Positions 24,030 through 32,737 are shown, counted from the stretch's first letter. The stretch: 39,340 bases of DNA from an uncultured Eubacteriales bacterium (GCA_934636325.1 CAKUAK010000009.1:1-39340); one strand, 5' to 3'. Numbers and translations: made by a program. Notes: a model not told the origin generated them from the letters alone.

Positions 24030-27000
24030 TTACTTATTATAGGCCCGGAAGAGGAAGGTCACGATCTGACCGCGTGTGCAATCATTATCGGGAGCAAACA
24101 TCCCGTTGCCGACACCCTCGGTCACGCCGTTGGCCGCCGCCCACGCTACTGCGTCAGCAAAATAGCTGTCGGTCGGGACGTCGGAGAACTCCGCCGCACT
24201 CGCCGCCTTGGCGTTCAGGGCGCGAGCAAGGAACGTAACAGCCTGCGCACGGGTGCAGGTAGCGTCGGGAGAGAACGTGGTGGCCGTCGTGCCGGTGGTG
24301 ACGCCGTTCTCGATAGCCCAAGCGACCGCCTTCTCATAGTAGCTGCCGCTGACCACGTCGGTCATACCGGCCGCAGTGCCCTTCGGCTCGGGAGAGCCGG
24401 CCGCACGCCACAGGAAGGTGACGATCTGCGCGCGGGTGCAGGGCTGCTCGGGGCTGAAATGCACCGCGTCCGTGCCGGAGGTGATGCCGTTCTTCGCCGC
24501 CCAAAGCACAGCGTCATAGTAATAGTCGCCGGACTTGACGTCCACAAAGAAGTTCAGCATCGTGTTGTCGTCCATAAAGGTCGCCTTGACCTCGACCTTG
24601 CCGGCAGGCATGATGAAAGTGTATTTTCCTTCGCCCTTATCGGTCAGCTGAATCTCCTTGCCCTTGCTGTCGATAACGGTCAATGTTTCGAGGGTATAAC
24701 CGCTCTCCGGCTTGACCGTGACGGTCACGGTGTCGCCCTTGCTCGCGTTCTTGGGGCTGACGGTCACGCTGCCGTTCTCGGTCTTGCTGGGGGCGGAGAC
24801 GGAGTAGGTCGGATCGGAGGAGCTGCCGCTGCCGGAGGACCGCCGGGTCACGGACACTTTACAGGCATCGCTTTGTGCGTTTTCGTAGTTGCCGTTCTCT
24901 TTTGCCGTATAAGAGGCTGTGAAATCGTAGTCCTTTGTCTCGTTCGGCAGGTCAACAGTAACTACATATTTGTCATTCTCCAAATTGGAAGTATAAGTGT
25001 TTCCCCCACAAGTCACCGTAACAGTTCCCTCTGTTGTCGGGGCTCCAGTGACGGTCAGTTTCACGGTACCGGAGCCGGTGAGAGTATCCGGAGTGGCGGA
25101 AATGTTGATAGAGGGCTTGGCCTTGGTAATAACAAGACCGCCTTTAATAGTCAACTTAAAGGCCTCATAGCTGTTATCACCATTATAGGATATAGTCACA
25201 TCATAAGTTCCTGCATCCGTAGGACTCTCGACAGATCTTCCCTCGGCGTTCTGATACGCAACTGTAAAAGTAACATTCGTTGGCAGAGTTTGGCCCGCAG
25301 CGGCTTTAACTACAAAAGACTTCGCTGCTCCATCATATGTGGCTGTTTGCACACTCTGGTCAATCACATCGTTTGCAATCACCGTTTTTCCACCGCCAAC
25401 CCAACGCGCATAGAGGGTAATTGTTGGCGTATTACCAAATTTTCCTGTTCCTGAAGTGCTTTTGTCCGGGGCAGGATTTGCGGCAAAGGTACTTCCCGCA
25501 GTTGCGATCACTTCAACGCCATTAGCAGATAGTGTCCATCCGGCAAAAAATTTATCTGCCGGAGCCGTAATGGAAAGAGCGGAATCGCTGCAGTCTTTTA
25601 CTGTGTGCGCACTCAGCACCGACATATCGCTTGCCTTGTAAATGGTGCGATATGCATACTCATGAGTTCCCGCAGAGTAACCGTCGTAGTTTCCGTTATA
25701 CTCCACATCAAAGAAGAAAATCGGTACATATTTAAAGATTTGAGGGGTTGTGTTCCCACCACTAAAACAGGATGCAAGATCTGTTACATGAGTATCGTCT
25801 TTATACCATCTTAGCCCCACAGCATAACCTTCTGGAGCCTTAACAGTATTTGAGAACTTACCCGACCAGTCTTTGCTCATTGTGACCTGCTCCAGCGCCG
25901 AACAAGCTCCGAATGCCCTATCTCCAACCATTGTAACGCTGGACGGGATCGTAATATGCTTGATCGCATTTCCATTAAACGCACTCGCTTCAATAGAGGT
26001 CAAGCCTGTTGCAGGCAGAGAAAGCGTTGCCAGACTGGTGCAGTTCTGAAATGCGTTTTGCCCGATCGTTTGCGTTTGCGTGGCTGCCAAATCAACAGCG
26101 GTCAAAGCAGTACAGCCAGAAAACGCTTTTTGTGAGATTGTTTTTGTGTTTGCCGCAAATTTGATCTCTGACAGAGCAGTGCAACCTTTAAAAGCATTTT
26201 CCCCAATCTTTTCATCATTGAGAGAAACATTGGACAGATCAATGCTTGTCAGCTTCGTGCAATCCACAAACATATTATCGGATATGGTAACTTTAGCATC
26301 CTGCACATTGTTCGAATTGAAGGTCACAGTTTCAATATTCGTGCAGCCTTGGAACGGGCTGGTACCCCCTTTAGAGTCTGCAACAATTGTGTAGCCGCCA
26401 AGGAACGTCACGCTTTTCAAAGATGTGAGATTTACAAACGCCTTAGTGTGTACTTTTGCTTGATCCGCAATCGTCACACTCTCAATTGCACTTTCAGGAA
26501 AGGCATTTGCAGGAATTTCCTTAACATTACTGAGTACAAGTGTTTTCAAGCTGCTGCACGCATAAGTTGAATCATCTGTTTCAGGCGTTCTTACGCTGCT
26601 ACAAACCGGGGCTGAAAGAGTCTCTACATTATTAAAATCAATGCTTTCGAGTTCTGCGCAGGCGGAGAATGCATATTGGGGAAGTGTTGTGACTCCGTCA
26701 GGTACTTTGAACCTTTTTAAGGAAAGGCATTTCGCAAATACACTCGTCCCCAAAGATGTGATCGTATCCGGGAGTGTGATCGTTTCCAAACTGCGGCAAC
26801 TGCCGAATGCGGCTGCTGCAACCATCGTTGTATTTGTGGGGAACCCGTCAGCGGTAATTTCTTTCGTATTACCGCCGCCCAGATTGTCCGGACAGTTGAT
26901 GATAATATATTCTTCATCTGTCGTGTTCTGTACCGGACCAACCAATACGCCGCCTTGAACGACTTGGTAAGAGGAACCGGTGCCACTGATTTCTACCGAT

Positions 27001-27551
27001 TCCAAATAGAAAGTACCGTCAAAAATATTGTAGTATTCGTTCTTTTCACTGTCATAGTGCATATTTGTGACAGAATATGGAATCGTAATATTTTTCAGCC
27101 AGTTGGCCCACAAAAACGCACCTTTACCGATGCTGGTCACACCATCAGCAATTCGAATATCTGAAACTGTGGTATAAGCGAATGCGTAAGCGCCGATGTG
27201 AGTTACTTCACTCGTAATGACCACTTTTGTAATGTTCACAAAGGTCTTGTCGCTATATGCGGTCGTCGTGGCACCTTTTTGTAACAAACTGTTATACCAC
27301 GGTGCCCGATTACTGTTGACATCATAATCCGCCATGTCGCCATTACCGGAGATGGTCAGAGTATATGTAGGATTTTCACTGTCCTCATCGTTTTTGGTCA
27401 GCGCCCACTTGACGCTACCCTCATTGCCGACTGCGCCGCAGGTGCCGTTCATCGCTGGCGTTTCGCTCTCGCCGTCCGCCGCGATTGCTGTCGGAACCAG
27501 CGTGAACATCATCGCCAGTGACAACAATATTGCAAAAATTCGCCGTTTCAT
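24030..27551 (-). CDS. BspA-like leucine-rich-repeat surface protein with three SLH modules
   Basis: This 1,173-residue exported protein starts with a signal peptide (MKRRIFAILLSLAMMFTLVP, cleaved near AIAA-DGE). Residues about 90-600 are LRR_5/BspA-type repeats, recognisable by recurring segments such as VTSIGKGAFLWANWLKNITI and CTALTAVDLAATQTQTIGQN. After this come a beta-rich region, Ig-like/MBG-like parts (about 720-920), a Ser-Gly linker (SSGSGSSSD), a bacterial repeat domain (about 935-1005) and three SLH modules (about 1005-1173) with FSPEQPCTRAQIVTFLWRA-type motifs. SLH modules bind cell-wall polymer, so the repeats face outward and may bind host or bacterial partners. AGGAGG lies 8 nt before the ATG. 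The LRR part is visibly AT-richer than the SLH part, suggesting mosaic origin. Confidence 0.9.
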   Translation of the reverse strand: MKRRIFAILLSLAMMFTLVPTAIAADGESETPAMNGTCGAVGNEGSVKWALTKNDEDSENPTYTLTISGNGDMADYDVNSNRAPWYNSLLQKGATTTAYSDKTFVNITKVVITSEVTHIGAYAFAYTTVSDIRIADGVTSIGKGAFLWANWLKNITIPYSVTNMHYDSEKNEYYNIFDGTFYLESVEISGTGSSYQVVQGGVLVGPVQNTTDEEYIIINCPDNLGGGNTKEITADGFPTNTTMVAAAAFGSCRSLETITLPDTITSLGTSVFAKCLSLKRFKVPDGVTTLPQYAFSACAELESIDFNNVETLSAPVCSSVRTPETDDSTYACSSLKTLVLSNVKEIPANAFPESAIESVTIADQAKVHTKAFVNLTSLKSVTFLGGYTIVADSKGGTSPFQGCTNIETVTFNSNNVQDAKVTISDNMFVDCTKLTSIDLSNVSLNDEKIGENAFKGCTALSEIKFAANTKTISQKAFSGCTALTAVDLAATQTQTIGQNAFQNCTSLATLSLPATGLTSIEASAFNGNAIKHITIPSSVTMVGDRAFGACSALEQVTMSKDWSGKFSNTVKAPEGYAVGLRWYKDDTHVTDLASCFSGGNTTPQIFKYVPIFFFDVEYNGNYDGYSAGTHEYAYRTIYKASDMSVLSAHTVKDCSDSALSITAPADKFFAGWTLSANGVEVIATAGSTFAANPAPDKSTSGTGKFGNTPTITLYARWVGGGKTVIANDVIDQSVQTATYDGAAKSFVVKAAAGQTLPTNVTFTVAYQNAEGRSVESPTDAGTYDVTISYNGDNSYEAFKLTIKGGLVITKAKPSINISATPDTLTGSGTVKLTVTGAPTTEGTVTVTCGGNTYTSNLENDKYVVTVDLPNETKDYDFTASYTAKENGNYENAQSDACKVSVTRRSSGSGSSSDPTYSVSAPSKTENGSVTVSPKNASKGDTVTVTVKPESGYTLETLTVIDSKGKEIQLTDKGEGKYTFIMPAGKVEVKATFMDDNTMLNFFVDVKSGDYYYDAVLWAAKNGITSGTDAVHFSPEQPCTRAQIVTFLWRAAGSPEPKGTAAGMTDVVSGSYYEKAVAWAIENGVTTGTTATTFSPDATCTRAQAVTFLARALNAKAASAAEFSDVPTDSYFADAVAWAAANGVTEGVGNGMFAPDNDCTRGQIVTFLFRAYNK

Positions 27552-27794
27552 CACTTTTACCTCCTAATAGCTATTTATTATGTTGTGCCCGCCTTTGCGG
27601 GAGGAATACAAATAAAAAACACCTTCAAAGCATGGGCTTATCCATGCTCGAAAGCGTCTGCATCTTTCAAACAAAAGAGGCTGCGGACAGCACAAAAGCG
27701 CAGAGTTTTAGCTGCTCTTCTCTGCTGTCAGCATATGGCGCCTGTTTCATCCTTGTCATCCCCTGATCTTAAAATTTTCAAGAGATCCGCAAGG

Positions 27795-27814
27795 CCACCG
27801 TCCACCGTCCACCG
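27795..27814. repeat. CCACCGT short tandem repeat
   Basis: CCACCGTCCACCGTCCACCG is nearly three copies of a 7-nt unit. It lies in the leader region of the BspA/SLH gene, about 245 nt upstream of its start. A 7-nt unit outside a reading frame could change spacing by slippage, but three copies are few for phase variation. Confidence 0.5.
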
Positions 27815-27908
27815 GGCCGACCGCTTTGTGGCGGGTCTTTTGGGTAGAATTTCTAATTCCAGAAATAACATACACCGAATTGCACACGAAATCAAGGGGT
27901 AATTGCGT

Positions 27909-27950
27909 AAAAAGGCATGATTTGAAAATTACATCAAATCGTGCCTTTTT
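27909..27950. terminator. Terminator downstream of trmL
   Basis: A 16-bp stem (AAAAAGGCATGATTTG with CAAATCGTGCCTTTTT, one G-U) has T5 on both strands. It lies 114 nt past the trmL stop in the leftward direction and separates the degV-trmL unit from the BspA/SLH gene. Confidence 0.75.
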
Positions 27951-28063
27951 CGCCTATTGCTTTGTGTCAGTTCCGGTCGTTTTTCCGGTAACTGCCTCTG
28001 AATTTAATGTTTGAAGTCATGGGCTTTACCGGCAGAACCCCGAAGCGTCCCTTTTATACCACA

Positions 28064-28558
28064 TCATCTGGGGTCGAGGCCAGTCAGGCGGCCCTCGTCG
28101 AGAAGGCCGGGAAAATCCAGCTGGCGCAGCGCCTCGTATACGACGACAGCCACCGAATTGGAAAGGTTGAGCGACCGCGCCTCCTTTATCATCGGTATGC
28201 GGATGCAGCTGTCGTAATTTGCCCGCAGCAGGCTTTCCGGCAGGCCGCGGGATTCCTTGCCGAACATTATATAATCGCCGTCGCGGAACTCTGCCTCGGT
28301 GTGGCGGCGGGGCGCCTTGGTGCTGGCGTAATGTATCCTCGCCCCCGGGTTGCGGGCCATAAAATCCTCGAGGCCATCATACTGGGTTATATCGACCAGA
28401 TACCAGTAATCCAGCCCGGCGCGCTTGAGATGCTTGTCGGTTATCTCGAAGCCGAAGGGCTTTATAAGATGCAGCCTTGCGCCGGTGGCGGCGCAGGTGC
28501 GGGCGATATTGCCGGTGTTGAAGTGTATCTCCGGCTCGTGTAAAACAACATTAAGCAT
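28064..28558 (-). CDS. trmL: tRNA (cytidine/uridine-2'-O-)-methyltransferase TrmL
   Basis: TrmL methylates the ribose of the wobble base (position 34) in tRNA-Leu isoacceptors, using SAM. The 164-residue protein has a complete SPOUT (trefoil knot) set: NTGNIARTCAATG (motif 1, about residues 15-27), FGKESRGLPESLL (motif 2, about 100) and IPMIKEARSLNLSNSVAVVV (motif 3, about 122-141). It follows the DegV gene after 7 nt and is probably co-transcribed. No strong ribosome site is visible, which fits coupling to the upstream gene. Confidence 0.92.
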   Translation of the reverse strand: MLNVVLHEPEIHFNTGNIARTCAATGARLHLIKPFGFEITDKHLKRAGLDYWYLVDITQYDGLEDFMARNPGARIHYASTKAPRRHTEAEFRDGDYIMFGKESRGLPESLLRANYDSCIRIPMIKEARSLNLSNSVAVVVYEALRQLDFPGLLDEGRLTGLDPR

Positions 28559-28565
28559 GGTTGAG

Positions 28566-29450
28566 TTACTTCAGATAATTTTCGAATCTGGTGTCCATGG
28601 CCGCCTGGCAGACGATGCCCAGCGCGCCCGGGCCGATATGCGCGCCGATGGCGCAGCCGATCTCGCCGATGATGACATCGCGGCAGTGATAGCGCTTTAT
28701 GAGCTCTTTCTTGATCTCCTCGGCCGTATCCGCGCAGTCGGCGTGAACGACGGCGATGACCTGGCTTTCGAGATGACAGCCGACCTCGCCGGTGCGCTCG
28801 ATTATCCTCTCGATCGACGCCTTGCGTCCCCTGACCTTCTCGATGGCCGTCAGGACGCCCTCGTTATTGACGGCGATTATCGGCTTGATGCCGAGGATGC
28901 TGCCGAAGGTGGCGGCCGTCTTGCTTATGCGTCCGCCCTTGAGCAGATAGTCAAGGGTCTCGACGGTGACGCTGTGCTCGGCATGGGAGCAGAAGAACTT
29001 TGCCGCCTCGATGATAAGCTCTTCGGGCGCGCCGTTCTCCTGCATCTTGAGCAGCTTGTATACGATAAGGCCATAGCCCATCGAGGCGCATTTGCTGTCG
29101 ATTATGGTTATCTTGAAATCCGGATAGACCTCAAGCAGATCGTCCTTTGCCAGGTTGGCCGCGCCGAAGGTCCCGGCGATGCCGGTCGAGAAGCAGATAT
29201 AAAGCACCTCGTCACCGCGCTTGGCATAGGGCTCGAAGGCCTCGCGGAACATGTGCTCGTTTATATGATAGGTGCTGATGTTGATGCCGCTTCGAAGCAC
29301 GTCATAGAAGGTCTCGGGGAAGATATCCTTGCGGTCGAAATGGTCTACGCCGTCGATGACGACAGGGGTGGGGATGACCAGCAGGTCGTATTTGTCAATT
29401 ATCCACTGGGGCATATCGCTGGCCGAATCGGTTATTATTTTAAAAGACAT
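28566..29450 (-). CDS. DegV-family fatty-acid-binding protein
   Basis: The 294-residue protein begins with the DegV signature (IITDSASDMP). It has the fatty-acid-binding Ser segment CFSTGIAGTFGAA near residue 90, IDSKCASMG near 120, and KGGRISKTAATFGSILGIKPI near 170. FakB-type DegV proteins present fatty acids to the kinase FakA (DhaK/DAK domain) for phospholipid synthesis; no FakA gene is nearby, so this role is inferred from family. AAAGGTGA lies about 13 nt before the ATG. It is upstream of trmL in the same unit and divergent from the aro operon. Confidence 0.92.
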   Translation of the reverse strand: MSFKIITDSASDMPQWIIDKYDLLVIPTPVVIDGVDHFDRKDIFPETFYDVLRSGINISTYHINEHMFREAFEPYAKRGDEVLYICFSTGIAGTFGAANLAKDDLLEVYPDFKITIIDSKCASMGYGLIVYKLLKMQENGAPEELIIEAAKFFCSHAEHSVTVETLDYLLKGGRISKTAATFGSILGIKPIIAVNNEGVLTAIEKVRGRKASIERIIERTGEVGCHLESQVIAVVHADCADTAEEIKKELIKRYHCRDVIIGEIGCAIGAHIGPGALGIVCQAAMDTRFENYLK

Positions 29451-29534
29451 TAAGCTGCACTGTCACCTTTCTTAACGGTTTATATATAGATGTATTATAT
29501 ACCGCCGGAGACCCTGTAAGCAAGAGAAAGGCCC

Positions 29535-29601
29535 AAAAGGCAAATCTAAATAATTAATAAACTTATATATCCTTGCCTTTTTCCGGCCGATACAATAAAA
29601 T
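29535..29601 (+). promoter_or_regulatory. Possible aro operon promoter with inverted repeat
   Basis: TTGCCT (29573-29578) and TAAAAT (29596-29601) are spaced 17 nt, but the start would fall right at the GAGGTGAT ribosome site (29609-29616), leaving almost no leader. The -35 is also the right arm of a 9-bp inverted repeat (AAAAGGCAA at 29535-29543 with TTGCCTTTT at 29573-29581). The repeat may be an operator or a terminator remnant. The promoter call is weak. Confidence 0.35.
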
Positions 29602-29620
29602 ATTTCCAGAGGTGATAAGA

Positions 29621-29905
29621 ATGAACCAGCTTGAAGAAGCCCGCAGGGATATTGACGAGATCGACGAAAAAATGGCCGAGCTTTTTGTCCGGCGTCTCGA
29701 GGCGTCGGCCCGTGTGCTCGAATACAAACGTGAAAACAGCATGCCGGTATTCGACCCGGCCAGGGAAGAGCAGGTCATCGAGCGCGGGATGGGGCGCATG
29801 GAGAACGGCCGCTTTACCGAATATTACCGCCGGTTCATCATCACGCTGATGGATATATCGAAGGAATATCAGCACCGGCTTCTGGAGGAGCACAGAAACA
29901 TATGA
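29621..29905 (+). CDS. Chorismate mutase, AroQ fold
   Basis: The 94-residue all-helical protein is a monofunctional AroQ-class chorismate mutase, converting chorismate to prephenate for Phe and Tyr. It shows ARRDIDEIDEKMAELFVRRL, in which the first Arg and the Asp-Glu-x-Asp pattern are typical of helix 1. EYKRENSMPVFDPAREEQVI carries the active-site Lys and the Arg-Glu pair. The start at MNQLEEARR is chosen from GAGGTGAT 4 nt upstream; an earlier in-frame start at 29573 would include the promoter. It overlaps aroC by ATGA and heads the shikimate-end operon. Confidence 0.88.
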   Translation: MNQLEEARRDIDEIDEKMAELFVRRLEASARVLEYKRENSMPVFDPAREEQVIERGMGRMENGRFTEYYRRFIITLMDISKEYQHRLLEEHRNI

Positions 29906-31005
29906 CCTTTACATACGGACGCAATATACGCCTTTCGCTTTTCGGCGAATCCCACGGCCAATGTGTCGGAGTCACGGTCGACGGCCTTCCGGCCGGTATG
30001 CCGGTCGACACCGAAGAGATGGGGCGCTGGATGGAGCTCAGGCGGGCATACGGCGATATCTCGACCGGGCGGCATGAAAGCGATGTCCCCCGCATCCTGT
30101 CGGGGGTATTCGAGGACCTGACCGACGGCAGCCCCCTGACCATCGTCATCGACAATAAGGATCAGCACAGCGGCGACTATACCCGCGGGCTCTTTCGCCC
30201 CTCCCATGCCGATTACACGGCCTATGCCAAGCTGGGCGGCTTCAACGATTACCGCGGCGGCGGCAGCTTTTCGGGACGCATGACCGCGCCGCTGACGGCC
30301 GTCGGCGGCCTGCTTGCCGGCGCTCTCGAACGCTCTGGCATAGTCATCGGCACCCACATAGCCCAGTGCGGCGATATAAGGGACGAGGATCTTGACGAGG
30401 CCGGGGGCGATGAGCTGCGGGAGGTCCTTCTTTCGCTGCGCAAAAAGCCCTTTGCCGTCATCGACGAGCAGAAGGGCGAGGAGATGCGCCGGCTGATACG
30501 CGAGACCCGGGAGGACGGGGACTCGGTCGGCGGCGTCCTCGAAACGGCGATATACGGCCTTCCGGCCGGGATAGGCGCGCCCTTCTTCGATTCGATGGAG
30601 AGCCAGCTGGCCCATCTGGCCTTTTCGATACCCGGCGTCAAGGGCATCGAGTTCGGCCTCGGCTTCGGCTTCGCATACCTGCGGGGCAGCGAGGTCAACG
30701 ACCAGCTGGTCTCGGACAGCGGGAGGATCATGACAAAGAGCAACTTTAGCGGCGGTATAAACGGCGGCATATCCAACGGCATGCCGGTCGTATTCAGGAC
30801 GGTCATGCGTCCGACGCCGTCGATATCCAAAAAACAGCAGACGGTCGACCCCGAGACCTTTGAGGAAAAAGAGCTGGAGCTGGGCGGACGCCACGACCCG
30901 GCCATCTTCCACCGGGCGAGGGTGGTGGTCGACAGCATCGCGGCCATCGCTGTCTTTGATATGATGCTTGAAAGGGACAGAGACATATGGAAAGGCAGCC
31001 TTTGA
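29902..31005 (+). CDS. aroC: Chorismate synthase
   Basis: AroC makes chorismate from 5-enolpyruvylshikimate 3-phosphate, with reduced FMN as cofactor. The 367-residue protein is of normal length. It has FGESHGQCVGVTVDGLPAG (residues about 14-32), GRHESDVPRILSGVFEDLTDG, the RPSHADYTAYAKLGGFNDYR stretch, GGSFSGRMTAP and NGGISNGMPVVFR. It begins in an ATGA overlap with the chorismate mutase gene, and its 3' end overlaps aroK by 19 nt. That order places the enzymes for the last steps to chorismate and its first use together. Confidence 0.96.
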   Translation: MTFTYGRNIRLSLFGESHGQCVGVTVDGLPAGMPVDTEEMGRWMELRRAYGDISTGRHESDVPRILSGVFEDLTDGSPLTIVIDNKDQHSGDYTRGLFRPSHADYTAYAKLGGFNDYRGGGSFSGRMTAPLTAVGGLLAGALERSGIVIGTHIAQCGDIRDEDLDEAGGDELREVLLSLRKKPFAVIDEQKGEEMRRLIRETREDGDSVGGVLETAIYGLPAGIGAPFFDSMESQLAHLAFSIPGVKGIEFGLGFGFAYLRGSEVNDQLVSDSGRIMTKSNFSGGINGGISNGMPVVFRTVMRPTPSISKKQQTVDPETFEEKELELGGRHDPAIFHRARVVVDSIAAIAVFDMMLERDRDIWKGSL

Positions 31006-31499
31006 TCGGTCGTCCCTCTCTTCTTTTCATCGGCATGCCCTCCTCCGGAAAGACAACGGCAGGGGGGTTTGCTTCGCGTTTGCTGGACATGCCCTTTGTC
31101 GACATCGACACCGAGATCGAGCGCCGGTGCGGCATGACGGTGGCCGAGATCTTCTCGCGCTTCGGCGAAGAGCATTTCCGCAGGCAGGAGCTGCTTATGG
31201 CCCGGGAGCTTTCGGGGCGGGGCGGCATGGTCATATCCCCCGGCGGCGGGATAGTCGAGAGCCGGCTGTGCATGGAGCTTTTATCGAAAAACGCCGTCAT
31301 ATGCCGCCTACGGCGGGACCCGGCCCTTATCGACACGACCGGCAGGCCGCTTCTCAGCCGCCCCGGCGCGATAGAGGAGCTTCTGCGCCGACGCGGCCCG
31401 CTTTATGACAAATACGCCGACTTCACGGTCGACAACGACTCGACGCCCCGGGAATGCGCCCAAAGGGCGGCGGCGGGCTATCTGGAGTTTGCGCGATGA
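30987..31499 (+). CDS. aroK: Shikimate kinase
   Basis: AroK phosphorylates shikimate at the 3-OH with ATP. The 170-residue protein has Walker A GMPSSGKTTAG (residues about 16-26), VDIDTEIERR with the shikimate-binding Asp, FGEEHFRRQE, SPGGGIVES and the lid Arg in TTGRPLLS. The start overlaps the end of aroC by 19 nt, and the aroK stop overlaps the aroA start as ATGA, so translation is coupled throughout. The residues before the P-loop (MERQPLIGRPS) are longer than in most AroK proteins. Confidence 0.93.
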   Translation: MERQPLIGRPSLLFIGMPSSGKTTAGGFASRLLDMPFVDIDTEIERRCGMTVAEIFSRFGEEHFRRQELLMARELSGRGGMVISPGGGIVESRLCMELLSKNAVICRLRRDPALIDTTGRPLLSRPGAIEELLRRRGPLYDKYADFTVDNDSTPRECAQRAAAGYLEFAR

Positions 31500-32737
31500 G
31501 GGCGGTCATATACCCCGGTACGCCCCGGGGCGTCATTGATATACCGTCATCGAAAAGCCTGGCCCACCGCGCCCTGATCTGCGCTTCGCTGGCCCGGGGG
31601 ACCAGCCATATCGGCAACATCGCCCTGTCGGACGATATCCGGGCCACGCTGCGGCTCTGCCGCGCCATCGGGGCAGAGATAACGCCCCGTGGCGGCGGCT
31701 TTGAGGTCATCCCGACATACGGAGTCCCGGAAAGCATCGAGGTCGACTGCGGCCAGTCGGGCTCGACCCTCCGCTTTGCCGTGCCGCTGGCGCTGGCGCT
31801 GGGCTGCAATGCCCTCTTCCGCGGCGAGGGCAGGCTCATGGAGCGCCCTATGGGCGCATATGAAGAGCTGTGCCGCCGCCGGGGCTTCACATATGAGATG
31901 AAGGGCGGCCGCCTTCGCGTTCGGGGGCGGATGACCCCGGGGGAATATCACCTGGGCCGGGTGGTATCCTCGCAGTTCGTATCGGGCATGATGATGGCCC
32001 TCGGGTCGGCCGAAGGAAGGTCGGAGATAATATACGGCAGCTCTCCCTCGGCCCCATATATCGGCCTTACTGCCGAAATGATGGGGCTTTTCGGCAGTTC
32101 TCCGGTCATGGGGGACGGCCGCGCCGCCGTCGGCGGCGGATATACCGGATGCGATACCGTGCTGGAGGGCGACTGGTCCCAGGGTGCGGTCTGGGCATGC
32201 CTCGGCGCTGCGCTGGGCGACATAGAGTGCCGCGGCCTCGACCCCGAAAGCCGCCAGGGCGACAGGGTCGTCCTCGAAAGGCTCTCGCGGATGGGGGCCG
32301 ATATATCGGACATGGGCTTCAGATCGTCGCTGCTGTCGCCCCTCGACCTCGACTGTACCCAATGCCCCGACCTCGCGCCGGCCGCCGCGGCCTGCGCCGT
32401 ATTCTGCGGCGGGGCGACAAGGCTGACCAATGCCGGGCGGCTCGAAGCCAAGGAATCGGACCGCGCCCGGGCAATAGTCGAGATCTTAAATAAAATGGGA
32501 TGCCGCGCCGAGCGCCGGGGCGGCGAGATATGGATATACCCCTCGAAGCCCCGGGGAGGGGTCGAGCTTTGGTGCTTCGGCGATCACCGCATCGTCATGA
32601 TGGCCGCCATGCTGGCCTGCGGCGCCGACCGGCCGACCGTCATAAAGGAACCACAGGCTGTGGATAAATCCTATCCCGGTTTCTGGCGCGATCTGGCTTC
32701 ACTCGGCATAAAGGTGGAAATATATGAGCAGGAATAA
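31496..32737 (+). CDS. aroA: 5-enolpyruvylshikimate-3-phosphate synthase
   Basis: AroA condenses shikimate 3-phosphate with phosphoenolpyruvate. The start MRAVIYPGTPRGV overlaps the aroK stop as ATGA; an upstream in-frame ATG at 31454 is inside aroK and is rejected. The 413-residue protein has SSKSLAHRALICASLA (about residues 16-31), DCGQSGSTLRF (about 84), LEAKESDRARAI (about 320) and FGDHRIVMMAA (about 361). GQSGSTLR replaces the common GNSGTTMR or NSGTTLR of class I and II enzymes, a variation that could affect inhibitor binding. A copy of the CCACAGGCTGTGG palindrome lies inside (32651-32663), coding Pro-Gln-Ala-Val. Confidence 0.94.
   Translation: MRAVIYPGTPRGVIDIPSSKSLAHRALICASLARGTSHIGNIALSDDIRATLRLCRAIGAEITPRGGGFEVIPTYGVPESIEVDCGQSGSTLRFAVPLALALGCNALFRGEGRLMERPMGAYEELCRRRGFTYEMKGGRLRVRGRMTPGEYHLGRVVSSQFVSGMMMALGSAEGRSEIIYGSSPSAPYIGLTAEMMGLFGSSPVMGDGRAAVGGGYTGCDTVLEGDWSQGAVWACLGAALGDIECRGLDPESRQGDRVVLERLSRMGADISDMGFRSSLLSPLDLDCTQCPDLAPAAAACAVFCGGATRLTNAGRLEAKESDRARAIVEILNKMGCRAERRGGEIWIYPSKPRGGVELWCFGDHRIVMMAAMLACGADRPTVIKEPQAVDKSYPGFWRDLASLGIKVEIYEQE
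32651..32663. repeat. Palindrome CCACAGGCTGTGG, copy 2 of 3
   Basis: It lies within aroA near its 3' end, followed directly by ATAA so that TGTGGATAA, a perfect DnaA-box sequence, is formed. A single box inside a gene is not an origin. Confidence 0.45.

Larger units (their letters stand above)
27552..28063. other. Non-coding stretch upstream of the BspA/SLH gene
   Basis: This 512-nt gap holds no convincing gene. Read leftward it contains two tiny frames (MTRMKQAPYADSREEQLKLC and on, 30 residues, and MQTLSSMDKPML), a hairpin AGCATGG-N6-CCATGCT before a TTTTTTATTTG run (about 27611-27650), a hairpin CCCGC-CTTT-GCGGG near 27590, a three-copy CCACCGT repeat (27795-27814), the terminator at 27909-27950 and an inverted repeat CAGTTCCGG/CCGGTAACTG (27968-27994). 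It may be a structured 5' leader, a decayed mobile piece or both. No known riboswitch was recognised. Confidence 0.4.

Noticed and set aside
27552..28063. Riboswitch (c-di-GMP, SAM, cobalamin) in the leader of the surface-protein gene
   Set aside because: I could not match any conserved core of these classes; only simple hairpins and short frames are seen.
32659..32667. Perfect DnaA box TGTGGATAA in aroA
   Set aside because: A single box within a coding region, without a cluster, AT-rich unwinding element or dnaA/dnaN nearby, does not make an origin.
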